Part shown: piece after piece, positions 45,556 to 56,861 of the stretch
Layout: every line of letters begins with the position of its first letter
How positions within the stretch are numbered: position 1 is the first letter of the stretch
Assembly (NCBI GenBank): GCA_905221605.1
Contig: CAJNDS010002377.1
Coordinates: forward strand, 396,881-460,880
DNA from: Symbiodinium natans
Lineage: Eukaryota > Sar > Dinophyceae > Suessiales > Symbiodiniaceae
DNA length: 64,000 nucleotides
Direction: 5' to 3'
Made by a program: the position numbers and the translations under genes
The notes under the pieces: model-generated
Seen by the model: the letters and a program-made list of their open reading frames with translations, nothing else
Told to the model about the DNA's origin: nothing
Database searches by the model: none

Positions 45556-46468
45556 TGTCAACTTTTGTATGGAAGCCCGCAGTCCTGCTTGTGATACAGC
45601 GCGCAGACGCTGTTCTTCATTCGAGCGCTCGCTTCGCAGTTCAGGGGGATGCAGCCGCAGGTGTTGAGCCCACCGAGAATTGATGCGAGGATGAAGGCCA
45701 TGAAGATATCGGAGCCCATGGGAGCAACGGCATAGAACATCAATGGGATGAGGACCGGACAGAGAGGGACCAGGGCCAACCCGCCGAAGGCCGCTCCCGC
45801 AACTCCAGCAGCTTCGCAGGCGGCGATCAAGCCAGGGCCCAACGTCAAGGTGTTTCCTCGGCGGTTTTGCGAGACAAAGTGCACTTAAGAACCCAGAACC
45901 GATGGGAGAAGGAAGGCATCGAATCCTGAATAGAAATCATTCTCATCTTGCCTAGCTTCGTGTTCCTTCTGACAATACAGATGCGGCAACGGCAACGGTG
46001 AAGATGGCTTGGGTCTTTCGGGTATCGCAAGCGCAACCGTGCCCAATCGGGCATGGACTGTCCGTGTTCTCCTTGCAGTCGCTGGGCATCAGGCACGTAT
46101 TTCCGGTGCAATCTGTTTCACCTCACGGGGTGCCGTAGCATGATGCCCCAAACCGTCGAGGAAACGATACCCCGTACATATCCCGCGCGTCGCTTGTGGA
46201 ACGACGAGGGTGAAGGAAACGGAAAGGACACACCAGCCACTACGTCTGAGGGCGGCGCAAGACTTAAGGCCAACCCAAGAAGCAAGGACAACTTGGCAGC
46301 CGACTGGACAATGGAGAAGGTACAAAAGCAAGGGCTGGGCGAGAACGACCCCTCCGCTGAATACTGCCGTGGAGGCGTTTCTTTTCATCGTAAGAATCTT
46401 CAGAGCTTCAGAGCGAGTAAAGCGAAAACTTTCGCGCAATGTTCTCAAAGAAAGAGGTGAAGAGAGAG

Positions 46469-46500
<32 letters not shown>

Positions 46501-47729
46501 GCAGTTTGATGGTGACTCCCCTAAACCCTAAACCCCCCAAAAGTTCTTCCACATGTTAGAATCCCAAGAACCTGGCCAAGGGCCAAAAATGGCCCCCCAG
46601 GTTCCCTTTTTCGCCCCCTAAAAACCGATCTGCTGAAGCTCCCGCGATCCGTACTCCGGGAGAACATGTGGGAAGTGCACATGCGAAGAGGTCGGCATCC
46701 GTGCATCGTGAGGGCTCTTCGTATGTGATGTGATGAGGTATACAGGAGAAAACCTTGCCATGAGGAGCGAGCAGCTGTAGCAACTCTGGGCGATGCTCGA
46801 TGCGACTTGCATGCCTTCTGGCTTACCCTCCGAGAAGTACCTGGCAGCAAGGAGGCTCTACGCCTAAAGGATTTAAGGGGCTTCCAGAGCACGAAGGGCT
46901 CTAATAGTCTAAGGGCTTGCAGAGGCTTCTGCGTCCCAGGCGTGTTTTCTTTTTGGGGAGTTTTTGCGTGCCAGGTACCTGACCAATTCTTGCATCACGT
47001 CCTCCCTGAGAATTTGAGAAGCTGATGGTAGGGAGCTCCGATTCCCACCGACAAAGTTGTTGGTGCAGAGGGCGATCGTAGCTGTGAGATCACCGCCTAA
47101 ATCGCTTGCTCCATCATTCGCCGAAGGCAAGGAAGTCGCATCAATGGAGAAGCAGCTTTGCAAGTAGGACTCCGTGTAGTCGTAGATTGACCAAAGCTTG
47201 TTCTCACCTCCGTGGCGAAATGGATCGGTTGGCAGCGACGGAAGGCCTGCCAGCTGCTTGTTGTACGGGTAGACGGAGTTCACAATTGCACCAGAGAGCT
47301 GCGCACTCTCATTTTGGCTCTTCTCCACCACAACCTTATATGAGAAACCAGTAGAGTTGTGCTATGTCGCGCAAGAGAAAACCCATCCCTAGAAAGGCCC
47401 CACCTAACCCCCACCTAACCCGTACGCACTCTTGCGTAGTCTGCACATCTACAACAAAAACTCTTCAAGACAGAGTTGGGGCAACCAGCGGGTCCGGCTG
47501 CCAGCCAAGCTCTCGCAGCTTTCCGAGCACTTCCGGGGCGTCGCTTGCGGCGTGCAGCCCGCGCATGTCCCAAGCAAGGTACTTCCTGGGAGTTGCTATG
47601 ATACGAATCAGAAAATTACAAAGTGCGAGTCATAACGGTTTTACAATCATATGATACAGTATAATCGAATCTAGAATATATGATTATATATGTATGTTTA
47701 TCTTCATATAGAAATATAAACACAAAGCA

Positions 47730-47784
<55 letters not shown>

Positions 47785-48471
47785 GGAAAAGGATGGCCGG
47801 GGTCTCGCCTGAGGGCCACGCAAAACTCCCCTAAACCCTGAACCCTCAACCCTAAACCCTAAACCCTATATAACCCTAAACCCTAGACCCTAAACCCTAA
47901 ACTCTAAACCCTAAACCCTAAACCCCACCCCACGGAATCCAAGCTTCGAGTAGTCCTGTGAGTCACGACCATCGCTCACGATCATCCAAGTCGGCAGCCT
48001 CAATCCCATTGACAACAACCCGAGTGATGATACGGATCGTGTCGTTAAATGTCTGCGCTTGATGGTTGCAACCATTTTTTTAACAGCTTCACACCTCACC
48101 ACCACGAGCACAAGAACACAAGACCGGCTCTCAGGGCTTACAGGCTTAGAGTTCTAACAGAAAGCCCAGCGCTGCTGGGTTGCTTCGACTTGTTCACATC
48201 CCAGACCTTCCGCATGCCCCGCATCCACTCCGGAATAGGGAACTTGTTGTCTTCGTCCATCCAGAGCATGGAGACGTTGCTGGGCTCGTAGAGATACTTG
48301 GGGAGCGCGATGGTCTTGTTAAAGAAGCTGAAGTTCAGGTCCGAGACCGGCAGCAGCCGGTTCCGGGGCTTGAGGCCCCTCTCCCGGGCCTTGCTCATCC
48401 ATTTGCAAGGGTACTCGAGCTCCTCGGGATCTCCATGTAGGTCGTAGCCGTAATTCTTCCCATGTGCGTGC
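45556..48471 (-). CDS. unknown multi-exon gene with Cys-rich and hydrophobic 3' part
   Basis: Exons: 48471-48190, 47585-47486, 47334-46979, 46814 to about 46625, about 46121-45975 and 45856 to about 45560. The first four join in phase (GT donors; AG/G acceptors) and the fifth to sixth join fits a GA donor. The protein begins (visible part) HAHGKNYGYDLHGDPEELEY, contains VSMLWMDEDNKFPIPEWMRG, AWDMRGLHAASDAPEVLGKL and NKLWSIYDYTESYLQSCF. A Cys-rich module (TDCTGNTCLMPSDC and CPIGHGCACDT) follows, then a strongly hydrophobic Gly/Ala-rich segment (GVAGAAFGGLALVPLCPVLI) and NTCGCIPLNCEA. A secreted or lumenal domain followed by membrane insertion is likely. I do not recognise the family. The first exon and the true end are not fixed, and the gene may continue toward 42.1 kb. 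Confidence 0.5.
46460..46501. repeat. (GA)n microsatellite in an intron
   Basis: GAGAGA run between the fourth and fifth exons of the unknown gene. A short CCCTAAACCC follows. Confidence 0.9.
47730..47783. repeat. (ATC)n trinucleotide repeat
   Basis: Eighteen ATC units in the intron between the first two visible exons of the unknown gene. Confidence 0.95.
47830..47928. repeat. telomere-like tract (CCCTAAA)n in an intron
   Basis: CCCTAAA with CCCTGAA, CCCTCAA and CTCTAAA variants, in the same intron as the (ATC)n repeat. Confidence 0.9.
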
Positions 48472-48599
48472 CTGGGAAGCGGCTCATGGTCACGAACGGT
48501 TTATACACACGTATATGTAGAGACATAGATATTATAAACAAAGAAAAAAACACATGAATCAATAAGTATGTGTATAAAAAGATGTATAGCATGGTATTT

Positions 48600-50500
48600 A
48601 GACATATGTACACTGAAAACAAATCACATGCAACCGGTTTAGTGGCTAAGCAGATCTACCGGACCAAGCCATGTCTCCCTTGCAACCTCTAAGGAGCCGA
48701 AAGCTCGAGATAGGCATCTGGAACTTGAGACATGTTTGCAAGCCTAACCCAATGGCGAGTCCCGGAGCTTCTCTCAGGAAAGCTCGGAGTTTTGTTTTTT
48801 TGGATTTGCGCGTGTCTATGCAAGGGAGAAGCGCCGAGAAGCACAGAATGGGCTGCACAAGTGCAACCAAAAAACATGACAAAGTGAGATCAACACATGC
48901 AAACCGAAGCACAAATAAGTAAAAAAACACGAAGAAGTTCAAAAACGCCAAAAAAAGAAATGCAAAGAACAAAACAACACAAATAAGTGCCAAAAACAAC
49001 AGCAACACCTATTTAGACAAGATGGAAGTTTGGGCTTTCGTTTTGAATTTGCGTGCAATTTTCCCTTTCGCGGTTGGTCGATCTGAGGGGGGGGGGGTAT
49101 TTACATGGGGCATACAAGGCTAAACAATGGGTACATGCGATTCAGAGCCCAGCACGTCAGCCCCTAGAGATCATGTTGAACCATAACTCCCAGCAGACGG
49201 CTCTACAGAAGGGCCAGCTTGGGTTTTTGGTTTTTTGGGGGGGTTTTTTCACAGCTGAGACTAGTCCAGATGCATCTTCTATTTCTCCCACTCATAAGAG
49301 GGCGACCTTTGAAATGTACCCCTATCAGAATTTCAATAACGTCCCAACTACCCGAAACGGGAACACGGCATTAAATTTAGTTCTTAAAATCACTGAAAAA
49401 GCTTTTGCATGTGTTATGCACGGGCCTTTTGCTAAGGAGGCTTTAATAGAAAAACATCTTGCAGTTGTCAATATCTTATTTGTGCAGACTTTGAAACAAA
49501 CTGAAGAATCATGTCTTCAATAAGAACCATTCTGGGGTCCTAGTAACTGCTGTTGAAGAGAGTTTATATCTCATTCTTTTGAACCCGCGCTATGCAACTG
49601 CCGTCTCATCTCATGAAAACCCTTACCTTGCGATAACGAGCGTTTCAGTCTTTCTGATCGTCAAATCTTGCCATGTTGTGTTACCCACCTGTGGTTATTC
49701 TAGTAGAATCTACTAGAATCTCACTAACGTCTTAACTACTCGATTGAAGACAGTATCATTAAAAATTCTACATAGGCTGCTCAAAAAGCCACCAAGAAAG
49801 CCAATAATTAGAAGCTTTCATGGAAAGTAACCGGGCTTAGGTCCGGTAGAGTGAACTGTCCACTCAGAGGGCAGGGGTGAAGTGAAGTGTTCATTCATTT
49901 CTAGGTTCGGTTGAGCTCTTATTTTAATCTTATGATATGGAGCCCCTGTAAGTATTCCTGAAAATCAAGGAGACGGGACGGTGTATCCTGCGGGCAGTCT
50001 TTTTGACAGCTTGGTTTTGAAGGGCCCAAAATCCAAATCGAAAATTCCTAAAAACTCAGAACCCCGAAACCCTTTTTTTCTGGGAGATCCTCCGGCGAGG
50101 TTCGGATTTTGGTTTGTTGGCATCTAATTCCCCAGCATTGCAAAAAAACATCGAGAATAAAAAGCACATTTTTGCAGAAAAGCCTAAATTTGTGTATGTT
50201 TACAAAGAACGCATTAGGACTGATCTCGACTGTGAAAAACCCCTCAAAATCCAAAACAAACAGCCAAGCTTTCCTGGGGGAAGCTGCGGGAAAGTTTGGA
50301 TTGTTTGGGCTTTTCTGTGCTTTCTAGCGAGTCTTTACAAGTGTGGCTCTAAACCCTTGTATCACATCTAACTTCAGACATACAAGGAACCCACTAGAAC
50401 ATGTAGAATATGCAGGAGCTTTCGAGTCGAGGTTGGTCCATTTGGGAGGGGAGGGGGGGTGACCGTATATAAACTAAATGCATACACATGCTCAGAAACA
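48600..50500. other. AT-richer gene-free stretch with decayed repeats
   Basis: Two related segments in inverted orientation lie at about 49229-49290 (plus) and 50195-50262 (minus). Both contain a GGGTTTTTTCACAG...GAGA/GAT...AGTCC phrase. Between them, 49327-49400 and 49700-49790 look like diverged copies of one sequence (AAT(T/C)TCAATAACGTC...). One plus frame is open over 49280-49523 without a recognisable domain. I read this as a decayed transposable element of unknown type. Confidence 0.35.
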
Positions 50501-50697
50501 CTTGAATGCTACGACGAATCCTCTCATTGCCTGTAAGCTCGGGTTCTGCCATTCCCGAACACCCGGAACCAAGCTGCTGGGAGTGGATTTGTATGCCAGC
50601 GCGGCTCAGGAAAAGCACCTGCCCGAAAGGTGGCTTGTTAAGGGTGCTTCTGTTGGGTTGCTTGTGTTTTTCTTCATGTTTAGGCGCCCCACTACAC

Positions 50698-50776
50698 ACC
50701 CTAAACCCTAAAAACCCTAAACCCTAAAAACCCTAAACCCAAAACCCTAAAAACCCTAAACCCTAAACCCTAAACC
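50698..50776. repeat. telomere-like tract downstream of a short exon
   Basis: CCCTAAA and CCCTAAAAA units; the 50896-50783 exon lies seven bases away. Confidence 0.9.
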
Positions 50777-50782
50777 ACTAGC

Positions 50783-53000
50783 CCTTGAGGCAAGATGTGG
50801 TCGGCGGAGTGGGAGCACCTTCCAGGGGAAGCGCTCCTTGAGCTGGAAACCATTCCATCGCCTCTTCAGGCCCATGTTGAAAACACCGATTTTGTCCTCA
50901 GTAGGTAGGGTTTAGGGCTTTTGGGGTTTGGGGTTTAGGGTTTAGGGTTCGGGGTCTAGGGTCTAGGGTCTAGGGTTTAGGGTTTTGTGTCTAGGGTGCA
51001 CGGTTTTGGGTTTCCAAAGCTGAAAAGGCAAGTATTGGAATGCAGCCCGGCAGCCACGGTGCATTTCTGCTGGCGCGATGAGAGGTATTTGTGCAAGTCT
51101 TCCCATGGCGAGGACACTTGCTCATATCCTGAGGCGATGCCACTTCCCAGGTCCTTAGTTGCATTGGAAAAAGCTAAGATTATGGCTTTCAGGGTGCAAC
51201 CGGCTTCAAAAACCAACCTCGCCGGCAAACCAGGTCTCAACAAGCACCCAAGGGTCAACTTCCTGGACGATCTCCGTCGAGAGCGTGTTCTGAAGTGAGA
51301 CTTTAAGCGACCGTCCCGCGCTCACCTCAACCTTCCTGCTTGCGCTTCCCACGTGGAGAGAGGTCAAGTCCTCAGGTCAGAGGCCATCTGCGGCTTTTGT
51401 TTAACAATGGGTATAGTGCGCCACAGGAGAGGGCGTGCGAGCCGCTAGAGTGACTCACAAAGAAGAAAAAAGGGGAACCGAACCCCTTTTTTTGGCAAAA
51501 GAGGACCGTGTGCTTAAGAATGAGCCGATCCATGTTCTTATTTTGGGGCAAACGCCGACAGCTTGCCATTCAAGAGCTGAGGGGCAATGCTTCCCAGACG
51601 CTCGTTGGGATCGCCCTTCAGTTCCATCATGCCTCGGATGGCCCCCTTAAAGGCCCTCTGAAAAACTAGTCCCCTTAAGCCCTATAAGGAAAAATGTGTG
51701 AAAAAAAATATGTCCCGAAACCCGCCGAGATGCCTAATTCCGAGAGAAAATCTTGGCAGGACTCCGGGTAGGTTGCCTGGTCGCCCACGGCCGTCTTGAG
51801 GAGCTTCTCCCACTTCTTACCTTTACTGAACTTGGAACCCTTAGCAAAAAAGGAGATTGCAGCCGTTCCTTAGGAATTGCAGTACCCCAAAATCAGAAAA
51901 ACATATTCCCAAGAATCCCTAAGTTACAGTCCCCGAAGCAGAACTTGGACTGGGCCAAGCCCTTGCTGAAGCGGCGGATGACGCTGCCCTGAAGGCGGGC
52001 GACCATCTTCGACACGGCGGCCTTGGCCTGGGAGGCCCTCCTCTTGGCGAAGTTCACTCCAGCAGCAAAGCCCCGGCTCACCCAGTTGGAGCCCGTCATC
52101 CTCTTGACAGGTACCTCGACTCCCCTTAGAACCTTAATAAAACATAATATGTCTAATATCATCTTGGGTTGTATATAACCAAGTATCTGAACAAAAATAT
52201 CAAAAAGTAATTCCCAAGGGGGATATAGGTACCCGGGACAGCTCGGCGCCCTCCTTCACCATGCAGGCGAAGCTCTGCACGGACCTCACGATGTTCTTGG
52301 TGACCTCGTTCTCCGGGGCCGCGTCTGAGGCCTGGATGGCATCGCCGGCATCTTCCGCATCATCCTGGGGACAGCCGTGAAAAAAACAGTGGAGATGAGG
52401 GAAAAGTGTGGGCAGTGCGGCTCTGGTCATCCTATGCATGGGAGTTTGTTGTGGCTGTGCAAGAGTGTCATGTGCATTCTCGTATCCCTTCCCGCCCCCC
52501 CACGGCTCCTCATGCGACTCCTCCTCCTGCGACTCCTCCTCCTCCGGTTTCAAGGTGGTCTTACCCAGCACCTGAATTCGCCCCGCTTCCTCATGAAGGT
52601 TCAGCGCTTCACAGGCTGCTTGCAACTTGCCGGTGCCTGCAAAGCTCTTGCAGAGCTCAACAAGCTGAACTTTGGCTGCGAGGACGGTGTCCATCTTGAT
52701 TTCTGCGGGCGACTTCTGAAGCACGTGCTTGGCACTTCTGTACATGACAAGCTTACACGGATTCGTCTGAGCCTTACCTGCCAAGGAGAAGAATGGAAGC
52801 TGCACATCCACGTGACTCCCATTCGCAAACGAAATCTTCATCGCATCCGTGAAGCCACGGAAGTCGAAGGCCCGAATCGAAGGCTCCTCGTCCTCCTGAC
52901 TCGACAAGGCTGCACTCAAGGCATCCTCGGTACGGATCGCCCCCACCACACCACAGAGCGTGGCGGGGAGCACATATAGCAAGGCGTTCGAAGGCCTCAT
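50783..53000 (-). CDS. unknown multi-exon gene with signal peptide, at least seven exons
   Basis: The ATG at 53000 opens MRPSNALLYVLPATLCGVVG, a typical signal peptide. Exon 1 runs to about 52510 and ends in an acidic run (EEEESQEEESHEE). Later exons: about 52376-52223, about 52110-51930 (WVSRGFAAGVNFAKRRASQA), about 51815-51720 (KKWEKLLKTAVGDQATYPES), about 51650-51540 (GMMELKGDPNERLGSIAPQL), 51370 to about 51240 (ASRKVEVSAGRSLKVSLQNT) and 50896-50783 (38 codons in phase 0, MGLKRRWNGFQLKERFPWKV). The stops at 51538 and 51206 are preceded by usable donors, so the gene could end at either or continue; a further exon may lie near 50640-50540. The longer ORF starts at a GTG seven codons upstream; I prefer the ATG. 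Secreted or vacuolar protein, no family recognised. Confidence 0.5.
50907..50998. repeat. telomere-like tract upstream of a short exon
   Basis: TTTAGGG with GTCTAGG variants. It ends about ten bases from the acceptor of the 50896-50783 exon. Confidence 0.9.
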
Positions 53001-53049
53001 TTTGTTGTTGATCTGGCACACTACACTCGGCTGCTTGGGCTAAGTTCCT

Positions 53050-54030
53050 GCGGTTCAACAGCGGTTGACGACACTACTTGCAAGGATGCGCTCGCGGGGC
53101 TACATACCTTCAGAGACTATGTGGCTTTCTAACCTTCCACCATGCTATGCTGCCCGATGAGGGTGCCCGCTCCGCCCCTGTGGCGCTTTCACTCTGGCAC
53201 GTTTCTGAATAAGGACCAGCCCGTTAGCTCCTGCAATGCTGCTGGCTAATGCTAGACACAGATATGCATATATACAGATATATATATATATATATGTATA
53301 TATACCTCCAGAAGCACTCACCCACACTAAAGCTGAGCTTCACACGTCTTGCAATTTCTGTCGTTCGGCTGCGGTGATTGTTGCAGGGCACACCTGGAAG
53401 GTGGCCCTGTGCATTTGGGGGCGAAAGCCGAAGCATCTCTGCAAAGTGCAGGGCTCGAAATGGCTGATTCGCTCAGTTGCGGAAGAGGGGCCTGGGTGAA
53501 ACGTTGCAAAAGGTATAATGGAAGCCTTCTTGTCTTAAAGCTGTGCTAAGTAGTGCTACAATAGAGCTACAGTAGTGCGAACAAATGAAACATAGTGCTA
53601 AATAGTGCTATTTGTGCAAACAGCGCCAAATACAAGTGCTAACTCGTGTAAAATAACCAAAAAACACAAAGAAACACATTCATTTAGGCACAAAACGGCC
53701 ACACGACAACTTTGCAGCCAAAAGGGCCAAGACAAACAGGAACTACCTGCTCTCAGAGCTAGGTAGTGTCCCATCTCCAGCAATCATAGCTTGCAAAGCT
53801 TCCATGAAATTCAACCTAAGAGACGTGCAATGATTAACGATACTAAGGTGGGACCTATTATCGTCCACCGGAGCCGGAGAAAATTCGCAGAACCAACAAT
53901 GAACCCCTGGTTCCATTCTCTGAGCTTTAGCTTTCGGAACTGAGGGGTGGTGAATCTTAATTCTTGAAACCACCCCCACACACTTGGTGGCTGGGCTGGC
54001 CCCAGGGGATGTCCATCTCTGTTGCGGTGG
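53050..54030. other. intergenic, no supported gene
   Basis: Contains a (TA)n tract at about 53276-53305 and short tandem AGTGCTA phrases near 53545-53615. No exon was recognised with confidence. Confidence 0.4.
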
Positions 54031-54033
54031 GAG

Positions 54034-55833
54034 TCACACACTGACATAGGGATCTTCCTCTGACCCTTTCATTTCAGCGGCGTACAATCTCGATGCCATA
54101 GTGCTGGGTCGCAGTTTGGCAGAAGGCCGATGGCTGGGCACTTGCTCCACTTGCCCAGCCAAGATGTGTTGGAGGTAAGTTGGCGCCGATACCTCGCGCA
54201 GAAGGTCCTTCGCTGTCTTTCGCCGGAAGTTCTGCACATCCAGCTTGGATCCTGCGCGAATTAGGGTGGCCGCTGCTTCAAAGTGCCCAGCAAGTATTGC
54301 AACCATCAGGGGGGTTGCGCCGTAGTGGTGATAGCCCAGGGTGCGCAGTCGTGTCGACTGCCGGAATCTGTACTGCATGCCCTTGATGCTGAAGAAAACC
54401 CACAGCATGCTGAACATTCGAGGGCGCAGCTGCTCATTCACATCGGCGCCTGCAGCAAGCAGCTTGAGGACCACCTGGTCAGAGTCTGCTTGAAGCAAGA
54501 CTGCCGCGTGCAAGGAGCCGGACAAGTCCAGGGTGTGATTTGCCAAGGACAGCAGCATGTCCAGGGCATCAAGGGCACCCGCCGCACAGGCGTGCTGCAG
54601 GGCAGAAATGCCCAAGGCGTTTCGGACATTCGGACTCGCACGAGACTCACAAAGCAGCCGGATACCATCGGCATTGTTCCCGAAGCTGGCCAACACCAAA
54701 GGGGGAGGTGAGGCACCTTGCGTGTGGACCTCTGCCCTGGCAGCTATCAGTACCCTCATGGCATCGTTGTGTTTGAAGAAGGCACAGATGCCGAGCACTG
54801 AGACCTGATGCTGCAAACCCAACATCGGCTGAGGGCTCTTGGTTCTCTCATTTGGGCTGGATCTCCAGTCAAGCAGAGATTTCACCAAAGTTGCGTCTCC
54901 GTTCAAAGCAGCGTAGCATAAGGGAGACCATCCCCCTTCGTCATACTGGCGCACACGTGTGAAGCCATTCTGAAACATGAAGTGCGCCGCTGCATCTTGC
55001 CCGCACTCTGCTCGCTCATTGGCTTCGCAGGGGATGAGGTCACCGGTGGGCTCTTCACGCAATCCTCTGAAGAAAATGGCTTGCGCATTCAGCACCACGC
55101 GATAGCTGACTAAGTCGCCTTCCTGCAGATGCCGATGCATCCTCGCTTTCAGCATCTGCTTCACAACGCTGCCGATCCTAAAGCGATCTTCCTCGAAGGT
55201 GAAAGCCCCCTCACCCGGTGAGCATTCACATGCGGACGCAAAGGACGAAGCCGCCAACTCCACGTGCATGGCGCTTTTGATGATCACGCATGAGGCATCT
55301 CCAGCGCACTCCCGTGCCATCCTCTCCAGCCTACACCACCCCCTACTGCTCCAGCTCGAATATCCAAAAACCTCGTAGGGAGACTCAGTGACCGGGCACA
55401 GGACCAAAAGCAGGCTGCACGTGCTGATATATGCCGGGATACTCTCAATGGCCTTGGTGAGCTGGCTTTGGTCTTTCTCACAAGGCCCCGGGCTTTCTAA
55501 CTGTGGGCAGGAAAAGTAATCGTACCAAACGTACATGTCATGGTGACTCAACTCCTCGGCATTTATAGCTTGCCATCGGCCAAAGAGTATTTCTGTCATC
55601 ACGTCCGGACAGATCGCAGTCTGCTTCGACAAGATATTCCTCAAAGCATCCTGTAACACGCGAAACTGCCTGCAATCCGGATCGGGATGGTGCTGGCCCA
55701 CCCATTGGTGTGAAACGAATGCTGCCCTTCCCATGCTTCCATCGAAAACGGAAAGGACCCCTAAAGACTTCAACTCCTCGTGCGGCTTTATCTCGGTCAT
55801 TTGCAGGAGCGTGGCCATCGGCACCGTGTACAT
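54034..55833 (-). CDS. SHQW-domain ankyrin-repeat protein, about 599 aa
   Basis: The N-terminal part is a TIR/SHQW-like fold I know from large dinoflagellate families. It has AAFVSHQW (37-44), VWYDYFSCPQ (102-111), an IPAYIS...LLLVLCP strand (132-147) and SSRGWCRLERMARE (162-175). Ankyrin-type repeats follow at about 299-548, such as GWSPLCYAALNGDATLVKSL and GATPLMVAILAGHFEAAATL. Ankyrin repeats bind protein partners; the SHQW part has no proven activity that I can state. The open frame goes on upstream to a GTG at 56394, but that stretch is not family-like. A CAG/G acceptor at 55851-55853 lies just before the conserved core, so the true N-terminus is either the ATG at 55833 or an upstream exon. 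The core has no intron. Confidence 0.8.
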   Translation of the reverse strand: MYTVPMATLLQMTEIKPHEELKSLGVLSVFDGSMGRAAFVSHQWVGQHHPDPDCRQFRVLQDALRNILSKQTAICPDVMTEILFGRWQAINAEELSHHDMYVWYDYFSCPQLESPGPCEKDQSQLTKAIESIPAYISTCSLLLVLCPVTESPYEVFGYSSWSSRGWCRLERMARECAGDASCVIIKSAMHVELAASSFASACECSPGEGAFTFEEDRFRIGSVVKQMLKARMHRHLQEGDLVSYRVVLNAQAIFFRGLREEPTGDLIPCEANERAECGQDAAAHFMFQNGFTRVRQYDEGGWSPLCYAALNGDATLVKSLLDWRSSPNERTKSPQPMLGLQHQVSVLGICAFFKHNDAMRVLIAARAEVHTQGASPPPLVLASFGNNADGIRLLCESRASPNVRNALGISALQHACAAGALDALDMLLSLANHTLDLSGSLHAAVLLQADSDQVVLKLLAAGADVNEQLRPRMFSMLWVFFSIKGMQYRFRQSTRLRTLGYHHYGATPLMVAILAGHFEAAATLIRAGSKLDVQNFRRKTAKDLLREVSAPTYLQHILAGQVEQVPSHRPSAKLRPSTMASRLYAAEMKGSEEDPYVSV

Positions 55834-55859
55834 GGGGAATAAGGGTTTGACCTGTTGCA

Positions 55860-56565
55860 AGGCAGCCAGGCAATCCCCAACCAAATCCAAGACAAATCCC
55901 CAACCTGCTCCAGCCCCCTCTCTAGGCAGTGGACTACTAAGTCTACTACTAGTGGCGAAACTCTGTGGCTTCCCAACGCTTGCAATGGTCTGCAGCACGC
56001 GGCAGCAGACCCAGGCGTTTTCTTCACACAGCTTACACAAGGGGTTTTTGGCTTGGGGTGCAGCTGCTGTGTGCAGCCCACCTCTGACGGCGACGGCTGC
56101 TTCCGCAGTGACTGAGCATGCCGCAGCAGCGCTGTGTCCGGTGTGGACCGCGCCCAGCACCGCATGGCGCTGGATGCTACGCAGAAAAAATGATGTGATA
56201 CCCCGTTGAATACGAAGGTTGGAGCAAAGTAGCCTTGGAAATGAATCTGGGGACTGGGCTGCTTGACACTCTGACGGGTTATGCTCCACCACCCTGGAAA
56301 GCCAAGCGCCAGCCAAGTTAAGCCAAGTATGCTGACGCCGCCCCAAAAAAAAACACCCTGCCCTCATGACTGCGAGCATTCGAGCAGGGCGCACTTTTCC
56401 TCATGCGGACAGGAAAATCACACGGCGCCCTTCCAAAGGCTTAAGTGCAGAATCGACATGCAGGCAATGCAGGCTTACAGGCTGGTTCTGGCGTTGCCTT
56501 CTGATGGCCTCCCATCCATTACCTGCGAGAAACCGAATCATAGCAATGGACCAGTTCGCTTGACT
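55860..56565. other. 5' flank of the ankyrin gene; frame open but doubtful
   Basis: The minus-strand frame of the ankyrin gene stays open here through Cys- and Ala-rich sequence without any family signature. It may be 5' UTR, intron or an upstream exon. Confidence 0.35.
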
Positions 56566-56569
56566 TTCA

Positions 56570-56625
56570 TGATCATGGGATCATGGGATCATGGGATCAT
56601 GGGATCATGGGATCATGGGATCATG
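56570..56625. repeat. 8-bp tandem repeat GATCATGG
   Basis: About seven uninterrupted copies, so GATC recurs every 8 bp. It lies just beyond the stop codon of the transporter gene. Confidence 0.95.
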
Positions 56626-56710
56626 TCGCCTTTCTACACACAAGCCTCTGGAATGAGCCAGAGCTCGCACAGCTCCGGAACCCAAGCTAAAGCCCCAAGG
56701 GTCTACCACG

Positions 56711-56828
56711 TCACTGCGCTTTCTTCGTCTCCTTCTCCTCCTTCTCAGGAGCTGCAGCCAGTGCTGCCTCCAGCTTTGCGATGAAGACCTTCGTCTCGGC
56801 GTTGGTGCCGCCACTCTCCTATTTCAGC

Positions 56829-56861
<33 letters not shown>

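Noticed and set aside
55860..56394. N-terminal extension of the ankyrin protein to 786 aa
   Set aside because: Starts at GTG, has low-complexity Ala/Cys sequence and no family similarity; a good acceptor lies just before the conserved core.
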